Below, in pieces: positions 1 through 6,792 of a stretch of 64,000 bases of DNA. This DNA comes from Sphingomonas sp. Leaf339. Its GTDB lineage: Bacteria; Pseudomonadota; Alphaproteobacteria; Sphingomonadales; Sphingomonadaceae. The stretch is from NCBI RefSeq assembly GCF_001426195.1, contig NZ_LMRS01000023.1, positions 62,001-126,000 of the forward strand, in the 5' to 3' direction. The position numbers and the translations under genes were made by a program. The notes below the pieces were generated by a model. That model saw only the letters and a list, made by a program, of their open reading frames with translations, was not told where the DNA came from and did not search any database. The stretch's first letter is position 1, and the number at the start of each line of letters is the position of its first letter.

Positions 1-1243
1 CACCGACCTGCCCGTTGAACTGCTGACGATCGATCACGCCCAGAATGTTGCGATAGGTGGCACTCAGACCACCCGGCGCCCCGGCCGCACCGATGAAGGT
101 GACCTTGTCGACCGTCTGATCCTCGCCCAGCGTCGTGTTCGCCAGATCGACGCCGCCATTGGCGACTGCCTGCGTCGTGCTGAGCTGCAGGAACTGCGAA
201 TCGATCTTCTGCTTGCCGCGGGTGTAGGTGCCCTCGACAAAGGCGTGGATATCGTCGCTCGGCCGCCATTCGACGATGCCGTTGAACGCATAGCGCTCGG
301 TCAGCTCGCGATTGACGACGTAGCGGGGGATGTCCGGGAAGAAGTCGCCGAACCCGTTACTGTCGATATCGACGCAACGTGCCTGATTGCGCGCGGCGAG
401 GCAGCCGGTGCTGGCGGGATTGGTCGCCGATGTCGGAAAGCGCTCGATCTGGCGCCAGCCGGTGGTGCGTGCCTGATCGTACCACAGGCTGCGCTTTTCA
501 TAGGTGCCCGACAGCAGGACGCCGATCGTGTCGTTGGCGAACAGCTTGCTGCCGATCAGCGCGAACTTCGGATCGACGCGATCGGCCAGATCGCCGTACA
601 CCGCCTGTGCGGAGCCGGAGAGGAAGCCCTCCTTGGAATCGAACGGCCGGCGGGTGATGATGCGCACCGTACCGCCCAGACCGCCCTCGGTCATGTCGGC
701 GGTGGCGGACTTCACCACCTCCAGCCGCGAGACGAACTCGGCGGGGATGTCGCGGAACTCGACCGAGCGGCTGGCGACGCCGGCGGCGGTGCTGAGCGCG
801 GTCTGGCCGTTGATCTCGACCCGGTTCAGCGCGGGATCGGCACCGCGGATCGACACGCCGGAGCCTTCGCCGCCGGCCCGCGTGATCTGCACGCCGGTAA
901 CGCGCTGCAACGCCTCGCCGACATTCTTGTCGGGAAACTTGCCGATATCCTCGGCCGAAATGGCATCGAGCACCTGCGCCGAATCGCGCTTGGCGCTGAG
1001 TGCGTTGGCCAGGCTGGCACGGATGCCGGTGACGACGATATCCGGACCGCTGGCGTCGTCTGCTTGCGCGGGCTGTGTCGGCTGGTCGGTGGTCGCCTGC
1101 ACGGGCGGGGGCACCGGCGCGCCTTGCGGCGTGGAGGCGACCGGCGCTGTTTGCGCGGCAACGGTGCCGGCAGCGAGGAAAAGAGCGGCACCCAGGGCGG
1201 CGCGCGATACGCCGTTCAGGACGGCGGCAGTAGTGTGGGTCAT
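1..1243 (-). CDS. TonB-dependent outer-membrane receptor, 5' part (runs off the left edge)
   Basis: About 414 N-terminal codons of a TonB-dependent receptor whose barrel lies beyond the window. The ATG is at 1243 behind a GGAGGGG ribosome binding site. Residues 1-30 are a signal peptide ending in TVAAQ, followed by a Pro/Gln-rich linker and a TonB-box-like stretch DIVVTGIRASL near residue 68. The plug domain follows: FPDKNVGEALQRVTGVQI, then SIRGADPALNRVEINGQ, then GGLGGTVRIITRRPF. The IRASL...AKRDS...DAIS...GKFPD pattern is that of the TIGR01782 (Xanthomonas/Caulobacter type) receptors, many of which import plant sugars or peptides. The substrate cannot be told from the N-terminus. Family assignment is strong; substrate is unknown. 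Confidence 0.9.
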   Translation of the reverse strand, partial: MTHTTAAVLNGVSRAALGAALFLAAGTVAAQTAPVASTPQGAPVPPPVQATTDQPTQPAQADDASGPDIVVTGIRASLANALSAKRDSAQVLDAISAEDIGKFPDKNVGEALQRVTGVQITRAGGEGSGVSIRGADPALNRVEINGQTALSTAAGVASRSVEFRDIPAEFVSRLEVVKSATADMTEGGLGGTVRIITRRPFDSKEGFLSGSAQAVYGDLADRVDPKFALIGSKLFANDTIGVLLSGTYEKRSLWYDQARTTGWRQIERFPTSATNPASTGCLAARNQARCVDIDSNGFGDFFPDIPRYVVNRELTERYAFNGIVEWRPSDDIHAFVEGTYTRGKQKIDSQFLQLSTTQAVANGGVDLANTTLGEDQTVDKVTFIGAAGAPGGLSATYRNILGVIDRQQFNGQVG

Positions 1244-1456
1244 TATCCCCTCCATCAAGCGGAGCAACGCGCCCGGTACGGACAACTCCATGAAGGCGGT
1301 TTCCCAATATGTGATATCAGGTCTCGCTTCTTGAATTTCCTCTACGCCCATTGGGTTCGCGTCGTCAAGCAAAGGGCATGGGCGATGACCTTTGCTTTCG
1401 GGAGCGACCTGTTAGGCTGTGCCCGCAAGGCGACGACGAGAGCAGGAGAGAGCGGC

Positions 1457-2185
1457 ATGAAGGCGATGTGGATCGCGGCGGCGACACTGGTGACGGCCCC
1501 GGCGATGGCGCAACAGGCGTCCGCGCCGATCGTGCGCACGCTTGCCGATCCGGCACGCGCCGACCAGCAGGGCGACGACGCCCGGCGTCAGGCGGCGGCG
1601 GTGCTGGCCTTTGCCGGCGTGAAGCCCGGCGACGTCGTCGTCGATTACCTGCCGGGATCGGGATATTGGACACGCATCTTTACCGGCATCGTGGGACCGA
1701 AGGGCAAGGTCTTTGCGGTCTGGCCGGCGGCGGGCGCCCGCTATGCGGAAAAGAGCCTGCCGGCCCTGAAGGCGCGCAACCTGACCAACGTCACCGCCGA
1801 GGTTCAGGCAACCAACCTGCCGACCGCGCCGGTGCCGGTCGACCTGTTCTGGACGGTCCAGAACTATCACGACATCCCCAACAACGGTGCGGGCGAACCG
1901 GCGCTGCGCGCGTTCGACGCGGCGGTGTTCAAGCTGTTGAAAAAGGGCGGCACCTATGTCGTCATCGACCATGCCGACGCGCCCGGTACCGGCATGGCGC
2001 ATACCGGCACGACGCACCGAATCGATCCAGCCGCCGTCCGCCAGCAGGTCGAGTCCGCCGGCTTCCGCTTCGCCGGCGAGAGCAAGGTGCTGCGTAACCC
2101 GGCCGACGATCACAGCAAGGCCGTGTTCGACCCGACGGTGAGGGGCAAGACCGACCAGTTCGCCTACAAATTCCGCAAACCCTGA
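1457..2185 (+). CDS. Exported SAM-methyltransferase-fold protein
   Basis: A 242-residue protein with a signal peptide (residues 1-19, cleavage after APAMA). It then shows a class I methyltransferase-like Rossmann core: the motif I position reads VVDYLPGSGYWTRIF, followed by a post-I acidic/aromatic stretch and a late strand GGTYVVIDH. The ATG at 1457 sits behind AGGAGA. Similar secreted 'methyltransferase' proteins are common in sphingomonads, but S-adenosylmethionine is not expected in the periplasm, so enzymatic activity is doubtful. It is transcribed away from the TonB receptor across a 213-bp gap in which I see no further gene. Fold is fairly sure; function is unknown. Confidence 0.75.
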   Translation: MKAMWIAAATLVTAPAMAQQASAPIVRTLADPARADQQGDDARRQAAAVLAFAGVKPGDVVVDYLPGSGYWTRIFTGIVGPKGKVFAVWPAAGARYAEKSLPALKARNLTNVTAEVQATNLPTAPVPVDLFWTVQNYHDIPNNGAGEPALRAFDAAVFKLLKKGGTYVVIDHADAPGTGMAHTGTTHRIDPAAVRQQVESAGFRFAGESKVLRNPADDHSKAVFDPTVRGKTDQFAYKFRKP

Positions 2186-2203
2186 CCAGACATCTGGGAG
2201 CGT

Positions 2204-2965
2204 CTAAAGCAGCAGTTCCTGCGCGGTCATCCGGCCGACGTGACCACCGCCGCGACGCCGCGCCATTTCGGTTTCGGCGGTGTGGCGGATGTCGGGATCG
2301 CGATCGCCGAGGAAACCGATCAGGCTTTCCTCCTCGATCTCACGCCATTCTTTGCCACGATCGGGACCATAGCGGACGCGGGGGAGCAACCCCGGCTCCT
2401 TCGACCACTGGATCAGCTGCTCGACGGACGCCTCGTTCAACTGATCGCGCAGATGGTGGGCGGTGACATAGCTGTCGGGAAACGCACGGTGGATCGGCAG
2501 GCCGCGTTCGTGGATCATCCCCTCCGGCTTGCGCCAATATCGCAGTACCTGGTTGGAGAAGCTGGGGCTGTCGGGCCACAGGCGCAGCGCGCATTTCCAC
2601 GTGCAGATCCAATCGGCGCTGCGCGTCAGCGAGGCGGTGCAGAATTGCTCCTCGAAACTCGCGCGGTGTGCAGCCAGCGCGATGCGACGCGGCCAAGGAT
2701 CGAGCACCGGACGGGCGACGTCATGCCACCAGCGCGCGTCCGCCACATCCTCGTCGCGGATATGATGGATCGCCATCGTGATCGGTGGAATCTGGCGACC
2801 GGGATTGACGAGGATGCTGCCACCCTCGCCATATAGTTCCCAGCGGCCGTCCTTGCCCAACGCCACATCCTGCCAGCCGATCTCGATCACCGCATGGGCG
2901 GGCGGTGCGTTACCGGTGGTTTCCAGGTCGATGACGCGGACGATCTGTGGTTGGGGCGGAGGCAT
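2204..2965 (-). CDS. DEDDh 3'-5' exonuclease (DnaQ-like)
   Basis: A 253-residue protein of the DnaQ / RNase T exonuclease superfamily. The ExoI motif DLETTG lies at residues 13-18, the middle acidic region is around AHRASFEEQF, and the C-terminal ExoIII motif is carried by HRAFPDSYVTAHHL, where H and D would complete the DEDDh set. It is stand-alone, not fused to a polymerase, so it is more likely a repair or RNA-trimming exonuclease than the replicative epsilon subunit. The last 70 residues are basic and contain no domain I recognise. It is convergent with the methyltransferase-like gene (18 bp between the stops). Confidence 0.8.
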   Translation of the reverse strand: MPPPQPQIVRVIDLETTGNAPPAHAVIEIGWQDVALGKDGRWELYGEGGSILVNPGRQIPPITMAIHHIRDEDVADARWWHDVARPVLDPWPRRIALAAHRASFEEQFCTASLTRSADWICTWKCALRLWPDSPSFSNQVLRYWRKPEGMIHERGLPIHRAFPDSYVTAHHLRDQLNEASVEQLIQWSKEPGLLPRVRYGPDRGKEWREIEEESLIGFLGDRDPDIRHTAETEMARRRGGGHVGRMTAQELLL

Positions 2966-3027
2966 GACCGCCCATGTGGGCGCTCGGACGGCAAAAATCG
3001 AGCCGGGCGTCGGCTTTTAGCGATGGG

Positions 3028-4392
3028 TCAGCGGGTAACGCCGCTCGCCGCCAGATGCCCGTCCACCTCGGCCAGCAACCGGGCAAGGCCAGCCTCGTCG
3101 CCCGCCTCCGCCCGCACCGTTAGCGCGCCCTGCGTGTTCGAGGCGCGCAACAGCCACCAGCCGTCCGGCCGCATCACGCGCAGGCCATCGGTGCGATCGG
3201 CCGCGATACCCTGCTCATCCAGGCGCGCATCGACTTCGGCCACCACCGCCAGCTTGCGATCCTCGGCGACCGGAATGCGCAGGTCGGGCGTCGATACCAG
3301 CGCCGGCATCGCGTCATGCAACTGCGTCAGCGATCGTCCGCTGGCATGGATCGCGCGGATCAGCTTCACCGCCGCGAACAGCGCATCGTCGAAACCGTAA
3401 TAGTCGTGTCCGAAGAAGATGTGCCCGGACATCTCGCCCGCCAGTGGCGCGCCGGTCTCCACCATCTTCGTCTTGATCGCGCTGTGCCCGGTCTTCCACA
3501 TGCAGGGCTTGCCGCCCAGATCGGTGATCCGGTCGAACAACGCCTGGCTGGCCTTCACATCGGCGATAATCGTCGCGCCGGGCAGTTCACGCAGCAGCGG
3601 CTCGGCGATCAGGCCCAGTATCTGGTCGCCCCACAACACCCGCCCCTTGCCATCGACCGCGCCGATACGGTCGCCATCGCCGTCAAAAGCGAGCCCGAAA
3701 TCGAGAGATTTCTCGGCCACCAAAGCCTGCAGATCGGCAAGATTCGCCTCCTCGCTGGGATCGGGATGGTGATGCGGGAAATGGCCGTCGGGCTGGGTAT
3801 AGAGCAGATGATGTTCACCCGGCAGCAGTGCCGTCAGCCGTTCGACCGCCGGCCCGGCGGCGCCGCTGCCGCAATCCCAGCCGATCCGGTATGCGCCGCC
3901 GCCATAACCCGCGAACAGTCGGCCGACATAGGCGTCGAGCATGTCGGCCTCGGTCACATTGCCGTCTCCCTCGCTCCAGTCGCCGGTCTCGGCCAGCCGG
4001 GCGAGATGCCGGATATCGTCCGCCCAGAACGAGCGATGGCCCAGCACCATCTTGAAACCATTGTGATCGGCGGGATTATGACTGCCCGTCACCTGGATGC
4101 CGGCATCGACCTCCATCACCGCTTCGGCATAATAAAGCATCGGCGACGGCCCGAGGCCGATCCGCACCACGTCGACGCCGCCCGCAGCCAGGCCATTGAC
4201 CAGCGCTGCCTCCAGCATCGGCGACGACAGCCGTCCGTCGCGCCCCACCGCCACGCGCGTACCGCCCGCCGCCCGCACGCAGGTCGCGAAGCTGCGACCG
4301 ACCGCCACTGCATCCGCTTCGTGCAGCGTCACGCCGACCGTGCCGCGAATGTCGTATTCACGCAGGATCGTGGGATCGAACCGGTGGCTCAC
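3028..4392 (-). CDS. Phosphomannomutase / phosphoglucomutase
   Basis: A 454-residue alpha-D-phosphohexomutase interconverting hexose 1- and 6-phosphates (mannose or glucose), feeding GDP-mannose and exopolysaccharide synthesis. The phosphoserine loop TGSHNPADHNGFK is at 102-114, the Mg2+ loop DGDGDR at 237-242 and the sugar-specificity loop GEMSGH in domain 3; the C-terminal phosphate-binding region RASNTQGALTVR is also present. The start is GTG at 4392, overlapping the J-domain stop as GTGA; an upstream start would run far into that gene. It is third in the mipZ / J-domain / mutase operon. PMM against PGM specificity cannot be settled by eye. Confidence 0.9.
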   Translation of the reverse strand: MSHRFDPTILREYDIRGTVGVTLHEADAVAVGRSFATCVRAAGGTRVAVGRDGRLSSPMLEAALVNGLAAGGVDVVRIGLGPSPMLYYAEAVMEVDAGIQVTGSHNPADHNGFKMVLGHRSFWADDIRHLARLAETGDWSEGDGNVTEADMLDAYVGRLFAGYGGGAYRIGWDCGSGAAGPAVERLTALLPGEHHLLYTQPDGHFPHHHPDPSEEANLADLQALVAEKSLDFGLAFDGDGDRIGAVDGKGRVLWGDQILGLIAEPLLRELPGATIIADVKASQALFDRITDLGGKPCMWKTGHSAIKTKMVETGAPLAGEMSGHIFFGHDYYGFDDALFAAVKLIRAIHASGRSLTQLHDAMPALVSTPDLRIPVAEDRKLAVVAEVDARLDEQGIAADRTDGLRVMRPDGWWLLRASNTQGALTVRAEAGDEAGLARLLAEVDGHLAASGVTR

Positions 4393-4667
4393 GCGCCGTC
4401 GATCGTCCGATCGCCCGCCGGTCGACCGACCAGCGTGTCGCGCGCGGCGTTGATGCGGCGCGCCAGTTCGGTCGATCCGCCGCGATCGGGATGCACCCCG
4501 GCCAGCAACCGACGATGCGCCGCCCGGATCGCCTCCGCATTCGCGCGCGGGCCGACGCCCAATATGGCCCGCGCCTCCACCTCCTCGGCGGCCATGCGGC
4601 GCTTGCCAGAGGGTCGCAGATATTTCCACACCACCCAGATGATGAGGGCGGCGAGCAGGAATTTCAT
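4389..4667 (-). CDS. Membrane-anchored J-domain protein (DnaJ-like, Tim14/Pam18 type)
   Basis: A 92-residue protein with an N-terminal membrane helix (FLLAALIIWVVWKYL, residues 3-17) followed by a C-terminal J domain with the invariant HPD at 59-61. This is the layout of Tim14/DjlC-like J proteins that recruit an Hsp70 (DnaK) to the membrane. The J domain is shortened and ends shortly after helix III. ATG overlaps the mipZ stop (ATGA) and its own stop overlaps the mutase GTG, so the three genes are probably translationally coupled. The client is unknown. Confidence 0.85.
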   Translation of the reverse strand: MKFLLAALIIWVVWKYLRPSGKRRMAAEEVEARAILGVGPRANAEAIRAAHRRLLAGVHPDRGGSTELARRINAARDTLVGRPAGDRTIDGA

Positions 4668-5470
4668 GCAGCGACGCCCGGCACGACCGGCTGACCCGAC
4701 ATGACTTCCGGCAGTTGCAGCGCCGCCATCATCTCGCGCAGTTCCTGTCGCGCGGCGACATGGCCCAGACCCATCGACCCGAACTCACGCGCATCGATCA
4801 TCGTCAGCCCCTGCGGGAACATCTCGCGATAGATCACGCGTTCGCCCAGACCCGGAATGATCCGGAACCCGACCCGCTTCGACAATTGGCCGAGCGCTTC
4901 CTGCACGCGGCGCATGTTGCGCGCCTCGATATGCTGGAGCCGGTTGCGCAGCACGACCCAGTCGATCGTCGTGCCGTCCGCCCGCGCCCGCTGCTTGCGT
5001 GCGTCCCAGATCAGCTCGGAATAAAAGGACGGGCGCGTCACCTGGAACGTTTCCGGATCGACCTGCCCGATCAGGTCGAAATCGACGAAACTGTCGTTCA
5101 TTGGCGTGACCAGCGTGTTCGACAGCGTCGCCGCCGTCCGCGCGAACGGATCGTCGCGGCCGGGCGTGTCGACGATCAGGAAGTCGGTATCCTTCAGCAG
5201 GCCGTGCCAGGTTTCGGCAAAGAAATCCTCGCTGACGCCGTCATGCGTGGCGTGACGCGGCATCGGCAGCGCGGTGCCGATGCGCCGGATCGTCTCGGCG
5301 CGGTTGTCCAGATACCGGCCGACGGTACGCTGGCGATGGTCGAGATCGAAGCACGCCACACGCGCGCCCTTCGCCGCAAGCGCGATGGCGACATGGACCG
5401 CGGTGGTCGATTTGCCGGTCCCGCCCTTTTCATTGGCGAAGACGATGATATGCGGGCCGCTCGGCAACAC
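4664..5470 (-). CDS. mipZ: Division-plane positioning ATPase MipZ (ParA family)
   Basis: A 268-residue deviant-Walker ATPase. Walker A KGGTGKST lies at residues 15-22, a FDLDHRQRTVGRYLDNR stretch around 41-57 is characteristic of MipZ as opposed to other ParA proteins, and the Walker B region reads LIVDTPGRDDPF. In Caulobacter MipZ binds ParB at the poles and inhibits FtsZ so that division occurs at midcell; length matches that protein closely. The chosen start is GTG 5470 behind AGGGGA; an ATG two bases upstream is out of frame and longer extensions run into panC. First gene of a three-gene overlapped operon, divergent from panC. Confidence 0.88.
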   Translation of the reverse strand: MLPSGPHIIVFANEKGGTGKSTTAVHVAIALAAKGARVACFDLDHRQRTVGRYLDNRAETIRRIGTALPMPRHATHDGVSEDFFAETWHGLLKDTDFLIVDTPGRDDPFARTAATLSNTLVTPMNDSFVDFDLIGQVDPETFQVTRPSFYSELIWDARKQRARADGTTIDWVVLRNRLQHIEARNMRRVQEALGQLSKRVGFRIIPGLGERVIYREMFPQGLTMIDAREFGSMGLGHVAARQELREMMAALQLPEVMSGQPVVPGVAA

Positions 5471-5543
5471 CCATTCCCCTGTTGATCGTTGCTTGTCTGC
5501 TCCATAGAAGCACGGCCCGCATTGTTCGAGGGGGAAGTTTCGT

Positions 5544-6380
5544 TTGCGTACCGTCCGGGATTTGGAAGAGCTGCGCGAAATCATCGCCGGCTGGCGGGCG
5601 GAGGGCGCGCGGGTGGCGCTCGTTCCCACGATGGGCGCGCTGCACGCGGGCCACATGGCGCTGATCGAGACGGCGCGGCGCGGCGGTACGAAGGTCGTCG
5701 CCTCGATCTTCGTCAATCCGCGCCAGTTCGGCCCCAACGAGGATCTGTCCCGCTATCCCCGACGCGAGGCAGCGGACGCGCGCCTGTTGACCGAACATGG
5801 CTGCGACCTGCTCTGGGCGCCGGGGGTCGAGACGATGTACCCGGACGGCTTCGCGACCAGCATCGCGGTGTCCGGCATCAGCGACGGCCTCGACGGCGCG
5901 GCGCGGCCCGGCCATTTCGATGGTGTCGCGACGGTGGTGGCCAAGCTGTTCAATCAGGTCCGCCCTGACGTCGCCTGTTTCGGCGAAAAGGATTTCCAGC
6001 AACTGGCGGTGATCCGCCGGCTGGTCATCGATCTCGATATCGGCGTGGAGATCGTCGGCGTGCCTACCCAGCGCGATGACGACGGGCTCGCCTTGTCGTC
6101 GCGCAATATCTATCTAGACGATGGCGAGCGTGTTCGCGCCGTGGCGCTGCCCCGCGCGCTGGGCATCGCCGCGCGGGCGATCGGCCGCGGTGAGGATGTC
6201 GGGGCGGCGCTGGCCGATGCCGAGGCGACGCTGACGACGGCGGGGTTCGCGGTGGACTATGTCGAGCTGGTCGATGCCGAGTCGCTCGCCCCGAATCCGG
6301 CAGCGGACCGCCCGCGCCGCTTGTTGGCAGCGGCCCGGATGGGGACGACGCGCCTGATCGACAACATTCCCGTCGAGTGA
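5544..6380 (+). CDS. panC: Pantoate--beta-alanine ligase
   Basis: A 278-residue PanC, which joins pantoate and beta-alanine with ATP to make pantothenate, the coenzyme A precursor. The HIGH-like nucleotide loop PTMGALHAGHMAL is at 28-40, FVNPRQFGPNEDL binds pantoate, and GEKDFQQL and SSRNIYL (the KMSKS-like region) are present. The start is TTG at 5544 with GAGGGGGAA upstream, preferred because no in-frame ATG or GTG fits the family N-terminus. It is divergent from mipZ over 73 bp, so the two promoters must lie in that short gap. Confidence 0.93.
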   Translation: MRTVRDLEELREIIAGWRAEGARVALVPTMGALHAGHMALIETARRGGTKVVASIFVNPRQFGPNEDLSRYPRREAADARLLTEHGCDLLWAPGVETMYPDGFATSIAVSGISDGLDGAARPGHFDGVATVVAKLFNQVRPDVACFGEKDFQQLAVIRRLVIDLDIGVEIVGVPTQRDDDGLALSSRNIYLDDGERVRAVALPRALGIAARAIGRGEDVGAALADAEATLTTAGFAVDYVELVDAESLAPNPAADRPRRLLAAARMGTTRLIDNIPVE

Positions 6381-6390
6381 CGTTAACGCA

Positions 6391-6398
6391 TTAACCAT
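6391..6398 (+). promoter_or_regulatory. Candidate CtrA-like half site (TTAACCAT)
   Basis: In the 70-bp gap before the Sel1-type gene the sequence reads TTAACGCATTAACCAT. TTAACCAT matches the half-site recognised by the cell-cycle regulator CtrA in alphaproteobacteria; the spacing to the preceding TTAA is 4 rather than the canonical 7. It lies about 55 bp upstream of the ATG at 6451, a plausible promoter position. Motif match only. Confidence 0.3.
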
Positions 6399-6450
6399 TT
6401 GGTGAAGCGTTCCCGTCCAAGCTGTGTGCAACAGCGGACAGGATGTTCCC

Positions 6451-6747
6451 ATGGGCAACAGTTTCAAGAATGCGCAGTTTCTGATGGATAGTCGCTTCGC
6501 CGACGCCGCTCGCGGCGATGGCGATGCTCTCTACGACCTCGGCATCTGCTACCAGACCGGCACCGCCGGCGTCGGCGTCGACCTGATCGAGGCGCATAAA
6601 TGGTTCAATCTGGCGGCCGGCGCCGGGCTGGAGGCCGCCCAGGATGCCCGCGCCGAGGTGGCCGAGGAACTGACCGCCCGGGAAATTTCCCGCGCCCAGG
6701 CCGCGGCGCGTGCGTGGCTGGGATCGATGCAGCAACGCGCGGCCTGA
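6451..6747 (+). CDS. Sel1-repeat-like small protein
   Basis: A 98-residue soluble protein with one and a half Sel1/TPR-like helical repeats: AARGDGDALYDLGICYQTGT, then DLIEAHKWFNLAAGAGLEAA, followed by a helical tail ending in ARAWL. The EAHKWFNLAA pattern is typical of Sel1 repeats, which mediate protein-protein contacts in signalling. The ATG at 6451 follows AGGA. There is no signal peptide, so it is probably cytoplasmic. It stands alone between panC and topA (convergent with topA); the TTAACCAT site upstream suggests cell-cycle control. Partner unknown. Confidence 0.75.
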   Translation: MGNSFKNAQFLMDSRFADAARGDGDALYDLGICYQTGTAGVGVDLIEAHKWFNLAAGAGLEAAQDARAEVAEELTAREISRAQAAARAWLGSMQQRAA

Positions 6748-6792
6748 CCAGGATGCGCGGCCGGGAAGTCCCGACCGCTCCTCCCCGCCGGC

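Noticed and set aside
1300..1325. GATATC-centred palindrome as a LacI/GntR-type operator for the TonB receptor
   Set aside because: Only an 8-bp core is symmetric; too short to separate from chance.
245..1456. A long upstream extension of the exported methyltransferase-like gene
   Set aside because: It is antisense to the TonB receptor and would bury the signal peptide; ATG 1457 has its own ribosome binding site.
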